From Dipteronia dyeriana (Eukaryota > Streptophyta > Magnoliopsida > Sapindales > Sapindaceae): 64,000 nucleotides of DNA. The stretch spans positions 32,620,405 through 32,684,404 of the forward strand of contig CM065301.1 in NCBI GenBank assembly GCA_032871835.1. Direction: 5' to 3'. Positions within the stretch are counted from its first letter, which is position 1. Every line of letters begins with the position of its first letter. A program made the translations under genes and the position numbers. The notes under the pieces are model-generated. The model saw only the letters and a list, made by a program, of their open reading frames with translations, did no database searches and was not told where the DNA came from. Shown here in pieces: positions 1 to 11,117 of this stretch.

Positions 1-1110
1 ATCTCTCACCAAGATCCGTTTACCGATGAGATTCATATATATCAACAAATGATGGCTATATGTGGGTGATCTTAATCCTGAGTGTCTTATCGACTCCTTC
101 AGGTTAAATCATGGTCTTTGATATACCATGGGTGAGGTCGGATGCTATTCCCGATCAATTTGCTTCGTATGTTGGGATTGCGGTTTTGCTTGTGACTGGG
201 AAGGTTTGTACACAATAGTGGAATCCACTCCTTCTTGTGAGAAGTATATGGTAGTTCTTTTAAGGGTTGATTCGGGGCTTGGACAATATGAGCACTCTTC
301 TAATTCCGTGAGGAAATAGGATTTATTGTTCATTATAGAATAAATGGTACTTAAAGGATATATGTAATTAGACGGGTATAACGGACATTATGACCCAGTT
401 CTTATTATGAACTACTGTGGAGGATCACACCATGTGTAATAGCTATATCAATGGATACCGAGTTGTATCGCTTTGTGTAAAAACGTCTGCAGTTGAGAGA
501 GTGCAGCTTCGGATTTTTAGTGGAATAACACCGGAGTTAATAATTAAGGAATATTAATTAAAGAGTTTAATTAATGATTCCAAGGATTATTGGAGCTCAA
601 AATACTTTGGGTCCATTAGGTCCCCTTGCTAGCCCGATCGATTTAGGTAACAAGGGTTACGGTTAATTAATTAGATTGTCCAATTAATTGTGTTACAAAA
701 GTAACACGTATATATTCGGGAATTAATTGAATAATGAGATTATTTAATTAATGAATGTTAACAGTTAAATTAATTAAATAATTAGATTATTTAATTATAT
801 TGATAATTATGAATTATTAATTAACTATTAATTGGAGGGTGTTAGTTGATATATGGCTTTAGGTGAAGATAAAATAATATAATTATTTTATTTTACTAAA
901 TCATTTATCTAAGTATTTGAATTTAAGTTTAAATTTAAAATACTTATTATCACTTTTAATATATTAGATATGTTTGAAAAGGATAATTAAAAGATATATA
1001 TCAATTATAACACAAGAGATTGCATTGGATGCAAATTGGTGTGTGCACATATATAAATGTTTGTATAGGATACAAACAAGGATATATATATATATATATA
1101 AAAGAGAATG

Positions 1111-1147
<37 letters not shown>

Positions 1148-1235
1148 TTGACTTTTTATCAATGATACAACTATAGTTGAATATATATATATATATAAAC
1201 GCAAGAGGGCGAGTGGTACAAAAATATATATATCT
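1..1235 (+). mobile_element. Truncated LTR fragment, same family as the solo LTR at 58,011-60,091
   Basis: Positions 1 to about 1,200 match, in reverse complement, the stretch from about 59,722 down to about 58,580. The match includes the Lys-like AT-rich blocks, the piece reading ATCTCTCACCAAGATCCG and the CAAATTGGTGTG segment near 1,035. The copy begins about 370 bases inside the LTR because the window cuts it. It ends near 1,235 against a copia gag remnant, so the last part of the LTR is missing. No coding content is credible here. Family match is seen directly; the exact right edge is uncertain because of AT repeats. Confidence 0.8.
1081..1196. repeat. Three (AT)n blocks
   Basis: Alternating AT runs at about 1,081-1,100, 1,112-1,145 and 1,178-1,196 inside the LTR fragment. 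Apparent reading frames through them are low complexity. Confidence 0.9.
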
Positions 1236-1863
1236 AGAATGTGATCGATCCCGCAACACACATAGCATTGAATGCCTTTTCTTGTAGGCTTCTCTTGCCT
1301 TGGCTCAATCTTATTCTTCGAGTCATTCTTGTGAAGATTTACAAATTTCTTGAATCTCTTCACCATTAGAGCCAAGTCTTCATCTGAGTCATCATCTTCA
1401 TTCTCAACCTTGGAGGTCTTTAATGCTATGCCTTTTTGCTTCTTCAGCGATGCGGATGTAGAACTCCATCTAGATTCATAGGCCAATAGCTTTCCAATCA
1501 CTTTGGTTCCCTCATGTGCCTTCTCTAGGATATTCGAAGCTTCTTGTGCATTTTGGTGACTTGGATGAGTTTGTAGTGGGTCTCATCCATTGCACTAAGA
1601 AGAGCACTCATTGCCTCATCATTCCACTTCGATGCTTTAAGCTCTTGGGAACTCCATTGAGACTTAGGCTTGGACACACTACTTCCATCTTCCATGGTCA
1701 TGATTGGTGGTGTGTATCCATCTTCAATCACCATCCAAACTCTATCATCTATTGCCAAATGGAAGGACTCCATCATTCTCTTCCATAAAGAGTAATTATC
1801 TCCCTTGAGCAATGGTGTTCTCACATCCGACACACCCTCTTTACTCACCCCAAAGCCACTCAT
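1236..1863 (-). pseudogene. Ty1/copia gag remnant
   Basis: Starts at the ATG at 1,861-1,863 (protein begins MSGFGVSKEG). It carries the copia gag signature: LLKGDNYSLWKRMMESF, then a tryptophan and VIEDGYTPP, as in gag proteins that read 'G.NY..WK..M'. A frameshift near 1,505 moves the reading to a second frame with an acidic stretch (NEDDDSDEDLALMVKRFKKF). The start of a CCHC zinc knuckle (CYVCCGIDH) follows, and the frame then runs into the LTR fragment at about 1,235 before the final cysteine. Everything downstream (protease, integrase, RT) is absent. Family known as viral-like capsid of a retrotransposon; here broken and truncated. Confidence 0.8.
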
Positions 1864-1982
1864 AGTGTTTGGGTTATAAATAAGATGCAAATGAAATGCA
1901 ATAAATAAAAAATGCAAGCAAACAAAATGCACAAGGCAAGATACACACAAGGCACGGATCACCTAAGTATATCTAGTCACCA

Positions 1983-1994
1983 CCTCTGATACCA
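1983..1994 (-). other. Primer-binding site of the copia element
   Basis: Minus strand reads TGGTATCAGAGG two bases after the LTR end (TTCA at 1,997). This matches the initiator tRNA-Met primer site used by most plant copia elements (11 of 12 bases of TGGTATCAGAGC). Confidence 0.8.
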
Positions 1995-3080
1995 ATTGAA
2001 AGTTCCCAAATAACGTGTGTCTATAAACCTAGAGGGGGGTGAATAGGTTTTAATCGAATCAATTACCAACTTTTCGATTAATCAATATTAACAAAAACTA
2101 GCCCCAAATAAACAAGCATTCAATTAAAATAATTATGCTTAAAACAATAAAAACACGATATATACGTGGAAACCCTCAAACTAGGAAAAACCACCGGTTG
2201 ATATGTGCGCCACACTCGATCCTTAAATCCACTATTGAATGAAAGTTTACAACCTATGTTGACCTCCCATCATACCCTCCAGTTACTAACCGTTTCACTC
2301 TACCCAGAAGGCCTTAATAGTGATTCTTGATCAACATGCTTGTGCACTAAGCAATTAGTCACAAGGCTTTACCTCAATGAAGAGTCAAACATAACCTAAG
2401 TGAATATGATAAAATATTCAAACATGCAAGTAATTATAGGCAACACTAAATGCTTATCTAGGAATTTAAGAATGTCACTAAGTACAATTCCTAGATATCA
2501 ATGTCTAAATGAATGTTGATAAAGACTTAACTAGATATAGTTATGCAATATTATATCCTAGTTATCAAGCAAAGTCATTTCCACATAAGTTGTCATTAAG
2601 TATGGCAATGACTATAATGCAATCACAAAATGCAATCAAAAAATGCAATCAATGAGTCCTAAACAATATCTAAATGCAAAGCATAGAGATTTAACTAGAA
2701 GGGCAAAATGGTCACAAATCCTAGCTATCACAAAATATAAATCTCAACCAACAATCAACAATCCCAGCATGTTATAAATGCAGTTAAACTCAATGACATG
2801 CATTTAATCAACAGTAATTGCTAAACCTAGGCACACATGTCATAAGAATGGAACAAGAGATTCTAGAGCATGTAGAGATTACCTAGTCAATTAAAACAAA
2901 AGAAATCCATGCTTGGAAGATGCAAGAAAATGCTAGATGGTCATTGATTGGAGTTTGATTGAGTCAAAATGGGTTCTTGGGTGCTCTCTCTCTATTAGAG
3001 TCAATATCTCTCTCGTAGAAAAGCTTGGACAATGAATAATGGATTCTTGGACTCCCCAAAGCCAAAAAGAAGAGAAGAGA

Positions 3081-3091
3081 ATATATATATG

Positions 3092-3132
<41 letters not shown>
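3081..3132. repeat. (AT)n microsatellite
   Basis: About 50 bases of alternating AT with a small GTATGT interruption near the left end, inside LTR copy A. Confidence 0.95.
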
Positions 3133-3135
<3 letters not shown>

Positions 3136-3187
3136 ACCCTACATGAAACTGTATTGTTTTGGATAAAGGGTAACTAATTCCCGTCAA

Positions 3188-3480
3188 GACCGATGTGCTT
3201 GTCGCGGCCTAGGCAAGTGTCCAGACAGCGGTCCATGCAGCATGGCATGCCTGGACATTACCGCTGCCTAGGTTGCTGGCTAGTCATGTGCACCAAAAGC
3301 GGTCTAGACTGTGGTAAACGTCTGGGAACCTCCGCTTTGGAGACCGTTGTGCATGCAACATGCACAGGCCACTGTAGAAGCAGCATGCAACACCTGGAGA
3401 ACACCGTTGTACATACCGCAGTAGAGGCAATGCACCGGGAGTTGTCCCAATCGCGGTCCAGAGGAAAATCCTCTTCTAAG
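3188..3480. repeat. GC-rich block inside LTR copy A
   Basis: A compositional island in an otherwise AT-rich LTR, with recurring short words (GCGGTC, CATGCA, TGTCCAGAC/TCTAGAC) in both orientations. The equivalent place in the LTRs at 18,729 and 28,537 also holds GC-rich repeats, but with a different repeated sequence in each. Confidence 0.7.
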
Positions 3481-3750
3481 GGAAAACTAAATGCATCAAA
3501 CACCCAAGCAAGAGTTAAGACACACAAGGCATACAAGATGGCAAATAAGCATGCATGATGATCAAAACATGCATGAGAGTGTATGTGTGTGCACTAAAAA
3601 CTCTTCAAACAAGGTTAAGCAAACGATTTACCTTTTGAAGCTTGAGCTAGGTCTTGAGCAATGATGGCCTAAATTACCCTTACACATTAATCCCCAAATG
3701 TGGTTGTCAACAAAATGAGCCAATAAAAAATTGAGGAACTTACAGTTGTT

Positions 3751-4338
3751 GGTTGTGAGTATTGATTAGTGATAGCTAGAATTTAGGATGGTTTTACCCT
3801 TCTAGCTAATTCTTTTTGCATTTGCATGTAGAACATTGATATCTAGGATTTGCTTTTTCTTGTCATTATTAATCCTAGATAAGCATGAATGTTTTGACCT
3901 AACATTTTTTCATTTACAATATTCTTGCATATTCACGTGAGTTGTCATTATCTCTTCATTGTTGATTAAGCTTGTGGCTAAGTGGTTAGTATACAAGATT
4001 AGTGATCCAAAATCACTATTAAGGCCTTCTGGGTAGAGTGAAAGGGTTAGTAACTGGAGAGTATGACGGGAGGTCAACCTAAGTTGTAAACTTTCAATCA
4101 ATAGTGGATTTTTAGAATCGAGTCCGCACTGAACAGCCCGTGGTTTTTCCTATTTGGAGGGTTTCCACGTATATATTGCGTGTTGTTATTGATTTATATT
4201 TGTTGTCATTTATTTGAACACTTGGTAGAGTGGGATAAATTTGATAATATTGATTAATTCTTGAAATTTGGTAATCAATCGGATTAAAAACCTATTCCCT
4301 ATAGGTTTATAGACACACACTTTCTAGTGAATTTCAAC
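3751..4338 (+). mobile_element. Inverted partial copy of the same LTR, copy B
   Basis: Starts TGTTGGTTGTGAG and ends ...GTGAATTTCA. Its right half is the reverse complement of about 2,000-2,760; for example ATTAAGGCCTTCTGGGTAGA near 4,018 mirrors the sequence near 2,308. Most of the U3 part seen in copy A is missing. No primer site follows, so it is not a working 5' LTR. Confidence 0.7.
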
Positions 4339-4905
4339 TCATTTTGAAGCAATGTATAAAATGTTATGGTAACAAGACCATACAAAGGTCAGTTTTGAAA
4401 AACACTTAAATCATTGAAAACCATTCATTCAAAACTAGACACATTACTCAAAATAACCAAACCAAATCTAACCCAATGCACACACCAACTTATCATATAA
4501 TTAAAAGCAATGCATGATCATGGAAACACAAATGCAATCATAGAAATGTAATAACAAAAAAAAACATACACGAAGTGCAAGTGGGATTCTGAAGGAACGC
4601 ACACATAAGCAATGAGAAATAAGGAATAAATGCATGTCAATACAAATGCATCAAAGTGTGTGTGTGTGCAATGTGTAAACGATGAACACATATAAGCAAT
4701 AAGGAACACTAATACAATGTGAACAAAACATGCATGAAGTGTGTATGTGTGCGTGCAACTAAATCTCTTTAAAGAGTTAAAGCAAGTGATATACCTTAGA
4801 AGCTTGAGCTTGGTCACGAACAAAGATCACATAAACTCCCCTTACATGTTAATCCCAATTGTGGTTTGTCAATCAAAATAAGACAATAAAAAACCGAGGA
4901 ACTTA
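4339..4905 (-). mobile_element. LTR U3-end fragment, copy C
   Basis: The stretch from about 4,720 to 4,905 repeats the U3 end of copy A (3,560-3,748) in the same orientation, including the AAGCTTGAGCT and GAGGAACTTACAG blocks. Copy B therefore sits between two like-oriented U3 ends. The part 4,339-4,500 is less clearly related. Confidence 0.6.
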
Positions 4906-5960
4906 CAGGAAGAAATCTCCATGGCCTGAGAAGAAATCTCAAAGGCCAAGAAGACATGTTCCAAGGCCTAACAAAAATTTCTTAGTCCAAAAATACATCA
5001 TAACGTGTTTACTACAACTCTCCTAAGCCTGGGAATGTGTAACTTTGAGCCTAAGAATGGTTCTCAGGCCTACAACATTCCTCTATGGTCTAGCCCATCT
5101 TCTGTTTTCAAAATCAATAACACCCAGCCAAGGGAATAACAAAAGCAAAATCAATCAATAACAACGTCGGTTTTGGTTCAACCAACCAATACAGCCAACA
5201 CCTTAATCCTAAACTGTAATTCAATTTAGGTGAGTGCCTAGGAACAATTGTTTTAGGCTTAGGAATGAATGTTTTCCAGGCCTCAACATTCCTCCCGGGT
5301 TTAGCTCATCTCCTATTTTCAAAATCAACAACGAATGTTTCCTAACAATAGCAAAATCAATAACACGTGTGTTGGTTCAACCATCCCCTAACACAACCAA
5401 CAACGATCAATACAAGCAAATATGCATATACCATCAGCAAATATACATCAACACAAACAAATATACATACACCATCAACACAAATAAATATACATATACC
5501 ATCAACTAGCAACAATAGCAAAATCTTAAACCTGTTTTGGTTCATCAGGTATACATACACCAAATTCATACACCATCAACCCTTACAAAATCACATACAA
5601 CCCAAATTCGGGCATAAACCTTTTCCCTACCAAACCATACAACAAAATAATTTTTCAAACAAACCTACAACACTATTCATCATAGTACATTTCCAATTAT
5701 TCATGCGATAGAGGATGACATGTTTGCACCCAACAATACTACATGCACCTCTTAAAATCTTGATGTGGCATTTCATCAAACACCTTAACTCAACCCAACA
5801 ATACTATATACACAAACTGCAACTCATGGGTAACAAATCTAAAACCCTAAATCCATCATTATATCAAAAACGTCTCAAACTTGAACAATAAAAGACCGAG
5901 AGATTCAATGACATTGGAAACTTAAGTGTTATTATGGGACTTACATTGACTGTGTATTCT
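4906..5960. repeat. Unassigned repeat-rich stretch
   Basis: No credible gene. A segment around 5,030-5,200 (CCTAAGCCTGGGAATG, then CCCATCTTCTGTTTTCAAAATCAA, then GGTTCAACCAACC) recurs with changes around 5,250-5,400. A short tandem repeat of about 26 bases (ATACACCATCAACACAAATA) lies at about 5,430-5,510. Confidence 0.5.
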
Positions 5961-6281
5961 CTATTTCAAACTTGACAGTGAAGCTCGATTGAAGGAGCTG
6001 GCAGTACTGTCAAGATTCCGATCGCCGATGAGATTAGGGTCGGTAGCAAGATTCCAGCGTAGAGGATGATACGATTTGAACAACAGCGTATTCCGATCGA
6101 TAGTGAGAACAATTGGATTTGAAATGGGAAGAATGAGTTCCCCAACTTCGGTGGAGTGGATTCCGGTCCACAGGAGAATGAAAGAGAAGATGACCCAACT
6201 TTGATGGAGTGGATTCCGATCCACAGGAGAATGATGGAGAAGATGACCCAATGTCTGAAAGTTTTGATTTTCTTCAGTCAA
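5961..6281 (-). CDS. Unrecognised 106-codon ORF containing a duplicated segment
   Basis: Opens with ATG at 6,281 (MTEENQNFQTLG) and stays open to 5,961. I do not recognise the product. A unit of about 53 bases (GGAGTGGATTCCG..CCACAGGAGAATG..GATGACCCAA) occurs twice, at about 6,148-6,200 and 6,201-6,253, and a diverged third start may lie near 6,090. The duplication makes most of the N-terminal half repetitive. Flanks carry no splice or promoter evidence I can defend. It may be a chance frame in a repeat or the first exon of a captured gene. Confidence 0.2.
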   Translation of the reverse strand: MTEENQNFQTLGHLLHHSPVDRNPLHQSWVIFSFILLWTGIHSTEVGELILPISNPIVLTIDRNTLLFKSYHPLRWNLATDPNLIGDRNLDSTASSFNRASLSSLK

Positions 6282-7221
6282 TTGAAGGAGAAGAAGAGAA
6301 GGAAGGTTTGGTCCTTACACAATGTAAGAGGTTAATTTAGTCATTTTACACGGTTTAATTGTTGAGGGCATTATTGTCTTGTAAAGGCTATTTCCTAGAA
6401 AGTAAATATCAGGAAAGACTAGATAAGCACATTTTTTTTTCAATGGGCTATTTCCAAAAAACTATTGTTGAGAAATGATATTTTGCAAGGTTCCCTAAAA
6501 TTTATACGAAATCTTAGGATATTTTATAAAAACTTTTAAAACTGTAAATTCGTGATTTGAAAAAGAGTGACGCTACCATCTCCTATGTTAATGGATTGTC
6601 AAAATTTTATATGCCAGAGAACATAGCTAGATAGACTTTGCGTTACCTAATACAGTCAAATAATAAAATGGGATTGGTTTATTGATATGTTCTCACACCT
6701 TTACTGTGAGGTTGTGGGTTTGAACCGTGCATCAGTTTTAAAACCCTGAATTGACTCAAACCTATAACCATCAGTTTTAAATCAAGATGTCTCATCAAAA
6801 TCAATATGGTTATTGTCATTATATTCTCCATTTATTCTAACTTTTATCATAAAACCGGTTTTTTCTCCTTGTTTTTTTTTTCTAGAATTCGACACCTAAG
6901 GATCATAAGTCTTTCTTAGGGTCATTTCTTTGTCCGTATCCTCTTTTAGTAGTGATTGGTTTGGCATATTCCCAGTTCCCCACCAATCCCAAATCCGATT
7001 TCAGTATAGTTTAAAAAAAGAGAGAGAAAAAAAAGATATATAGCTTTTCATTTAAAAAAAGGGATATTATTAATTTTCCCCTTGACATTTGCATCAACAT
7101 TGTTTTACCCCTTTGGTTTCAGAATTTGCACCCCCCCCCCCCAATCACCATTATTCGGCCGTTAAAAAGGATGGTTTGACTGTTAACTTTAAGGGTAATT
7201 TGGTAAATTGAGAATGGAAAT
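6282..7221. other. Intergenic stretch without a recognised gene
   Basis: AT-rich DNA with no coding signal. It includes a run of 12 C at 7,131-7,142 and a purine-rich stretch near 7,014-7,036. Confidence 0.5.
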
Positions 7222-8357
7222 CAGAAATTAGGAAAATTATCATTTTGGTCTTTATATTTTGGCCGAAAATGATGTTTTTAACTATATTTCCATTTTTCAC
7301 TGGATGGTTTCTATATTTTCAAAAACACACCAACTTAGTCCATCTAACCAGTTTTTTTAACGATCAACCCTAATAGAAAATGGCGAATGACTATTTTAAC
7401 CTTAGTAATTTATTTTCTTTTGAAAATAAAATAGGAAAATTGTCATTTTGGTCCCTATATTTTGGCCGACAATGACATTTTTAACTGTCTTTCTATTTTT
7501 CGCTAGGTGGTCCCCATGTTTTCAAAAACACATCAATTTAGTCCCTCTTGCCAGTTTTTTAACTGTCAACCCTAACATAAAAAGGCGAATGACTATTTTA
7601 ACCTTAGTCATTTATTTTCTTTTAAAAATAAAATAAAAGAAAATAAAAGAAAATTGAAAAATGAAAAAAGAGAACAACAAAAAATAGAAAAATAATATTA
7701 GATGGAAATAATAATAATAAAAAATCTTAAATGGATCTTCACCATTATATTATCCCTATTAATGGATATCATGAACACAAACCCAAATCATCAAAGCCAA
7801 ACTCAAACAACAACAAAAATGTTGATGTTAAGAGTAAATATTCGAGAGATAAATATCCGAGAGATAAATCTCCATTACTGATGAAACAACAAAACAGTCG
7901 TAATCATCAATTAAAGAAAATTTTATATCTCTATTTTCTTCTTTAATCATCATCAACTAATAGAGGTTCGAATTACAGATTATTCATAAATGATAATAAA
8001 AAGGGAATATCTCATTTTAATTGTGGGAGTAATTATTCAATAAATATTCATAATTCTTGATTCCAGATCTCTTGAAGCCTCCATTAAAACCCCAATTCCA
8101 AACCAGTCAAGCAACCACCACCACAAACCTAGGTTTGTAGGGATGGTGACAATGATTTTTTTTTCTGGGTTACTGGTTAGTGTGATAGGCTTTTTGTAAA
8201 TTTTATGTAACCGGTGTTATGGTGGAGATTTTGATTCATTTTAATTTTTAGGTTTTGATCGTTGATTTTAAAATTATATTGTTTTTTAAAAATAAAAATA
8301 AAATTATTTATAATTAAATATTAAAATTAATTTAAAACATTATTTTGTGTTATATAC

Positions 8358-8402
<45 letters not shown>

Positions 8403-8805
8403 ACACGTGACATTTTATATGGTGAAAGATAAAAATACATTTACAATTGTTAAGTTTGACTAATGATTGACCGACTAAGGGACTAAATTTATGTTTTTCA
8501 AAAATATAGGGATCACCCAGTAAATAATGAAAATACAGTTAAAAACGTTATTATCGGTGATAATATAGGGACCAAAATGATAATTTTCTAAAAATATTTT
8601 GTGTTTTTTTTTTACACGTGGCATGTTATATGGTTATAGACAAAAACACCCTTAAAATTGTTAAGTTTAACTAACGATTGACTGAATAAGGGACTAATTT
8701 GATATGTTTTTAAAAACATAGGGTTCACCTAGTGAAAAATGAAAAGACAAATAAAAACGTCATTGTTGGTCTAAACATAGGCACCAAAAGATAATTTTTC
8801 TATAA
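7222..8805. mobile_element. Non-autonomous element with duplicated inverted ends
   Basis: The left end carries two tandem copies (about 7,222-7,432 and 7,433-7,640) of a unit starting GAAAATTATCATTTTGGTC and containing TTAGTCC..CCAGTTTTTTAAC. The right end carries two inverted copies (about 8,440-8,600 and 8,640-8,805), each ending GGGACCAAAATGATAATTTTC or a diverged form of it. The inner part (7,640-8,400) has no recognisable transposase; a 71-codon frame at 7,731-7,946 (KYSRDKYPRDKSP repeat) is weak. An (AT)n run lies at 8,365-8,399. Mutator-like or foldback origin is inferred; I found no clear target duplication. Confidence 0.55.
8365..8399. repeat. (AT)n microsatellite
   Basis: About 35 bases of alternating TA in the interior of the element. 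Confidence 0.95.
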
Positions 8806-8807
8806 AT

Positions 8808-9750
8808 TTTAATGAAATAATATATTTTTCCATATAAATTTTTTTTAAAAATCTCTCTCCTCTCACTCGATCATCATCTCATTCTCCCTCTCTCAAACCC
8901 CACCATCTCTCTCAAACCCCACCATCTTTGTCCTGTCATCTCTCTCTCTCTCCCTCGATCTGCACATCAGACACCACCCTCTACCATTCGCGGTGAATCG
9001 TGACGGTGGCGGGGTTGATTCGGGGGTGAGTGTGAATCGCGGCGGCGGGATTGATTCGCGGTTTCTCTCTGTTTTCGCTGGGTGTTTGTGTTTGAGAGAA
9101 GATTCTAATGGGTTTTTGTTTCGATTTTGATTGTTCTTGATGATTTTTGGTTTTGTTTGTTGCTAGATCGTGAAGAGAGAGATAGTTTGGGTTTTGTTTG
9201 TAGTGGTTCGATTTTGGTGGTGGGAAGGATTTTTAAGGTTCGATTGGTGGTGGGAGGGGTTCCCGAGTTCGGCTGGGCAGTGGGCGGAGGAGAAATTGGT
9301 GTGTGCGAGAGATGGTGAACTGGTGTGGTGTTTTTTTTTAAATATAAAAGTTGGTGTGCTGTGTTGATCGAGTGAGAGAAAAATGGGAGGAGAGAGAAAT
9401 CCGTCCATTCTTGTGTTTTGGTGCTGTTCAGGTATTTCATTTCAAATGTTTATTGTTGTCTGTCACTCAGCAATTGCTCTTTATTGTCACTTATCATGTA
9501 ATCGCGTTATCGTTTTTGAATAAAATTATTAATTCGATATTGAGCTGAAATGTCATGTTAGAAGTGTTGAGAGTTTGGTTTTGCTTGCTGAGATTGACTC
9601 GGTTGACTCAATTTGCTTACTGAGATTGTCTCGGTTGACTTAATTGTCTCGGTTGACTGAGTGAGAAATGCGAGAGGAGAGAGAAATTTTTAAATTTTTA
9701 AATTTTTAAATTTTTAAATAGGAAAATATATTAGTTTATTAAATTTTCTA
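8808..9750. mobile_element. TIR element with GC-rich interior (Pack-MULE-like)
   Basis: The left arm (AATATATTTTTCCATATAAA, then TTTAAAAATCTCTCTCCTCTC) is mirrored by the right arm at about 9,660-9,745 (GAGGAGAGAGAAATTTTTAA...AGGAAAATATATTAG). The right arm holds four tandem AAATTTTT units. The interior from about 8,980 to 9,420 is clearly richer in GC (GGTGGCGGGG, GCGGCGGGATTG) than the arms. It resembles a 5' untranslated/first-intron region of a plant gene, including a candidate 3' splice site TTGCTAG near 9,160-9,167. Frames on either strand there have no family match. Capture of host DNA is an inference. Confidence 0.5.
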
Positions 9751-9986
9751 ATTTCCTTTCCCAATTTACGAAACTATCCTTGAACTTAACAATCAAACCA
9801 TCTTTTTTATCCCTTAAGAAAAATAATACATAAATATGAAACACAAGCCAGCTGACAATCATCCCTACCTAGCTTAAACCAATAAAAGAGTGGACATCAC
9901 ACAATTAAATGCACTCAACTAAGAATATTTAAAGAGAGAATGTATAATTCACTAAATTACTTAAACACAAAAAGGGAGTGAAAACA
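9751..9986. other. 3' flank of the dirigent pseudogene
   Basis: AT-rich, no coding signal. This would be the downstream flank of the minus-strand gene. Confidence 0.4.
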
Positions 9987-10588
9987 TCAATAATGCAACA
10001 CATAGACATTGTACTGAACAATGGCATCTCCTGTCTTGAGATCAAACTTGTGAGTTGATGCCTGAACATATCCCCTAGCAAATCTGAAGAGACCGCTTCC
10101 CCCAATCACAGGCATCTCCCTCGCTTTTGAAAACACTGTGTTCCTCCCCAACACTGATATGCTACTCCCATTGTACTTCCCTTCAATGAAGGCAAAATTC
10201 ATCACCATCAAGAGACCAATCTCCTCCTGTGAGGCGAGTGCATACAACCCTTGTGCCCTCCCCACCATTTGGAGCTCAGCTCTGGCCCCGCCGTGATCGG
10301 ATCGTCGATCATGCTCATGATGCCGAAACCGGTGGTGGCTGATGTGGTGTTTTTAGGGGCCACTACTTGGACTGAAGTAGGGTTTATCCCACTCACAATG
10401 TCATGCCAGTAAACTTTGAAGTGGGTTAGCTTTTGTTTCTTGTTGAGCCATAGTATTTTCTTGTCTAGGGTTCTGGCAAATCCATGGTTTTTTGCTGCAG
10501 AGAGTTGAATTATTGTGGAGGATGAGAGGATGGAGAGGAGAATGATGAATTTTGAAGCAAAGATTGGGAGAATTCTAGCCCTGGCCAA
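9987..10588 (-). pseudogene. Dirigent-like protein, broken
   Basis: A single-exon plant gene of roughly 200 codons. Dirigent proteins are secreted or apoplastic beta-barrel proteins that steer the stereochemistry of phenoxy-radical coupling in lignan and related pathways. Visible motifs, in order: a hydrophobic leader (FIILLSILSSSTIIQL), then [92 protein letters not shown] and a C-terminal [14 protein letters not shown]. Two lesions: a one-base loss at about 10,267-10,271 shifts the frame between SSK and VGRAQG, and the codon at 10,586-10,588 where the leader should start is TTG, not ATG. A TATATATA lies upstream at about 10,620-10,627 on this strand. A longer in-frame ATG at 10,663 would place the TATA box inside the coding region. 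Family call is firm; a sequencing error at the frameshift cannot be excluded. Confidence 0.88.
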
Positions 10589-10760
10589 ACTTTTATTGGT
10601 ACTATGCAATATGGTGCATCTATATATAACTTTCTTGCTTGTCTCTGTATATTCACGTATCACTGACTCACTAAGGCATGATGGGTTTTTTTTAATATGT
10701 CGCCGTTATGAACTTGGAATATTGCAATTAACTAGAGGATTTGAATTTAGAATATTGTAA

Positions 10761-11117
10761 GGTCTGATTGACTCCTTTTACCACCATGAAAAACAATTAC
10801 ACCCCCCTCCAAAAGATTTTGAAATCAACACGCCTAATGATGACATTCCACTAGGAACTAATGTAACAAAATGCACTCCTTTTATTCTATTTGATGAACC
10901 TATGTCCCAGACCATACCTTCATCCTCATATCAAATTGGTTTGGTTATGAGACAAGGAAACTACACAAATTTCTTTCTTAATTCAATAGGAGAACAATTA
11001 GAGAAAATTGATCTAAACTTAACCCAGACTAGTATTTCACCCACTAAGGAAGACCTACCACCACAAGTTTTTGTCCCGTACAACATCCCATCTTCATCTT
11101 CATCTAGTAAAGGATAA
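10761..11117 (+). pseudogene. Caulimovirid polyprotein fragment upstream of capsid
   Basis: Open in the same frame as the capsid region but closed by TAA at 11,115-11,117. It contains PPPKDFEINTPNDDIPLG and FDEPMSQTIPSSSYQIGLVM, the sort of linker between movement protein and capsid in caulimovirid polyproteins. The recognisable movement-protein core is absent, so the left end of the viral copy is cut here. There is no credible start codon of its own; ATG at 10,902 is internal. Confidence 0.6.

Larger units (their letters stand above)
1997..3750 (-). mobile_element. Copia 5' LTR (SIRE-like), copy A
   Basis: Lies directly upstream of the primer site and gag in minus-strand sense. The minus-strand end is ...CTTTCA; the other edge is near CTTACAG at about 3,748. 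It shares blocks with the LTR copies at 18,729 and 28,537: the start TGAAA..GTGTGTCTATAAACCTAGAGG, the segment TGTGGAAACCCTC..GGAAAAACCAC, and the far end GAGGAACTTACA. It contains an (AT)n run at 3,081-3,132 and a GC-rich block at about 3,188-3,480. The 121-codon frame in that block has no family resemblance and was not called a gene. Confidence 0.75.

Noticed and set aside
1001..1501. 166-codon minus ORF
   Set aside because: Only the part above 1,235 is copia gag; the rest is translated (AT)n repeat of a different element.
3193..3558. 121-codon plus-strand ORF
   Set aside because: Falls in the GC-rich repeat block of an LTR, no recognisable family, overlapped by an equally long minus frame.
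9105..9440. 111-codon minus ORF and overlapping plus ORFs
   Set aside because: Composition-driven frames on both strands of the GC-rich interior; low-complexity proteins without a family.
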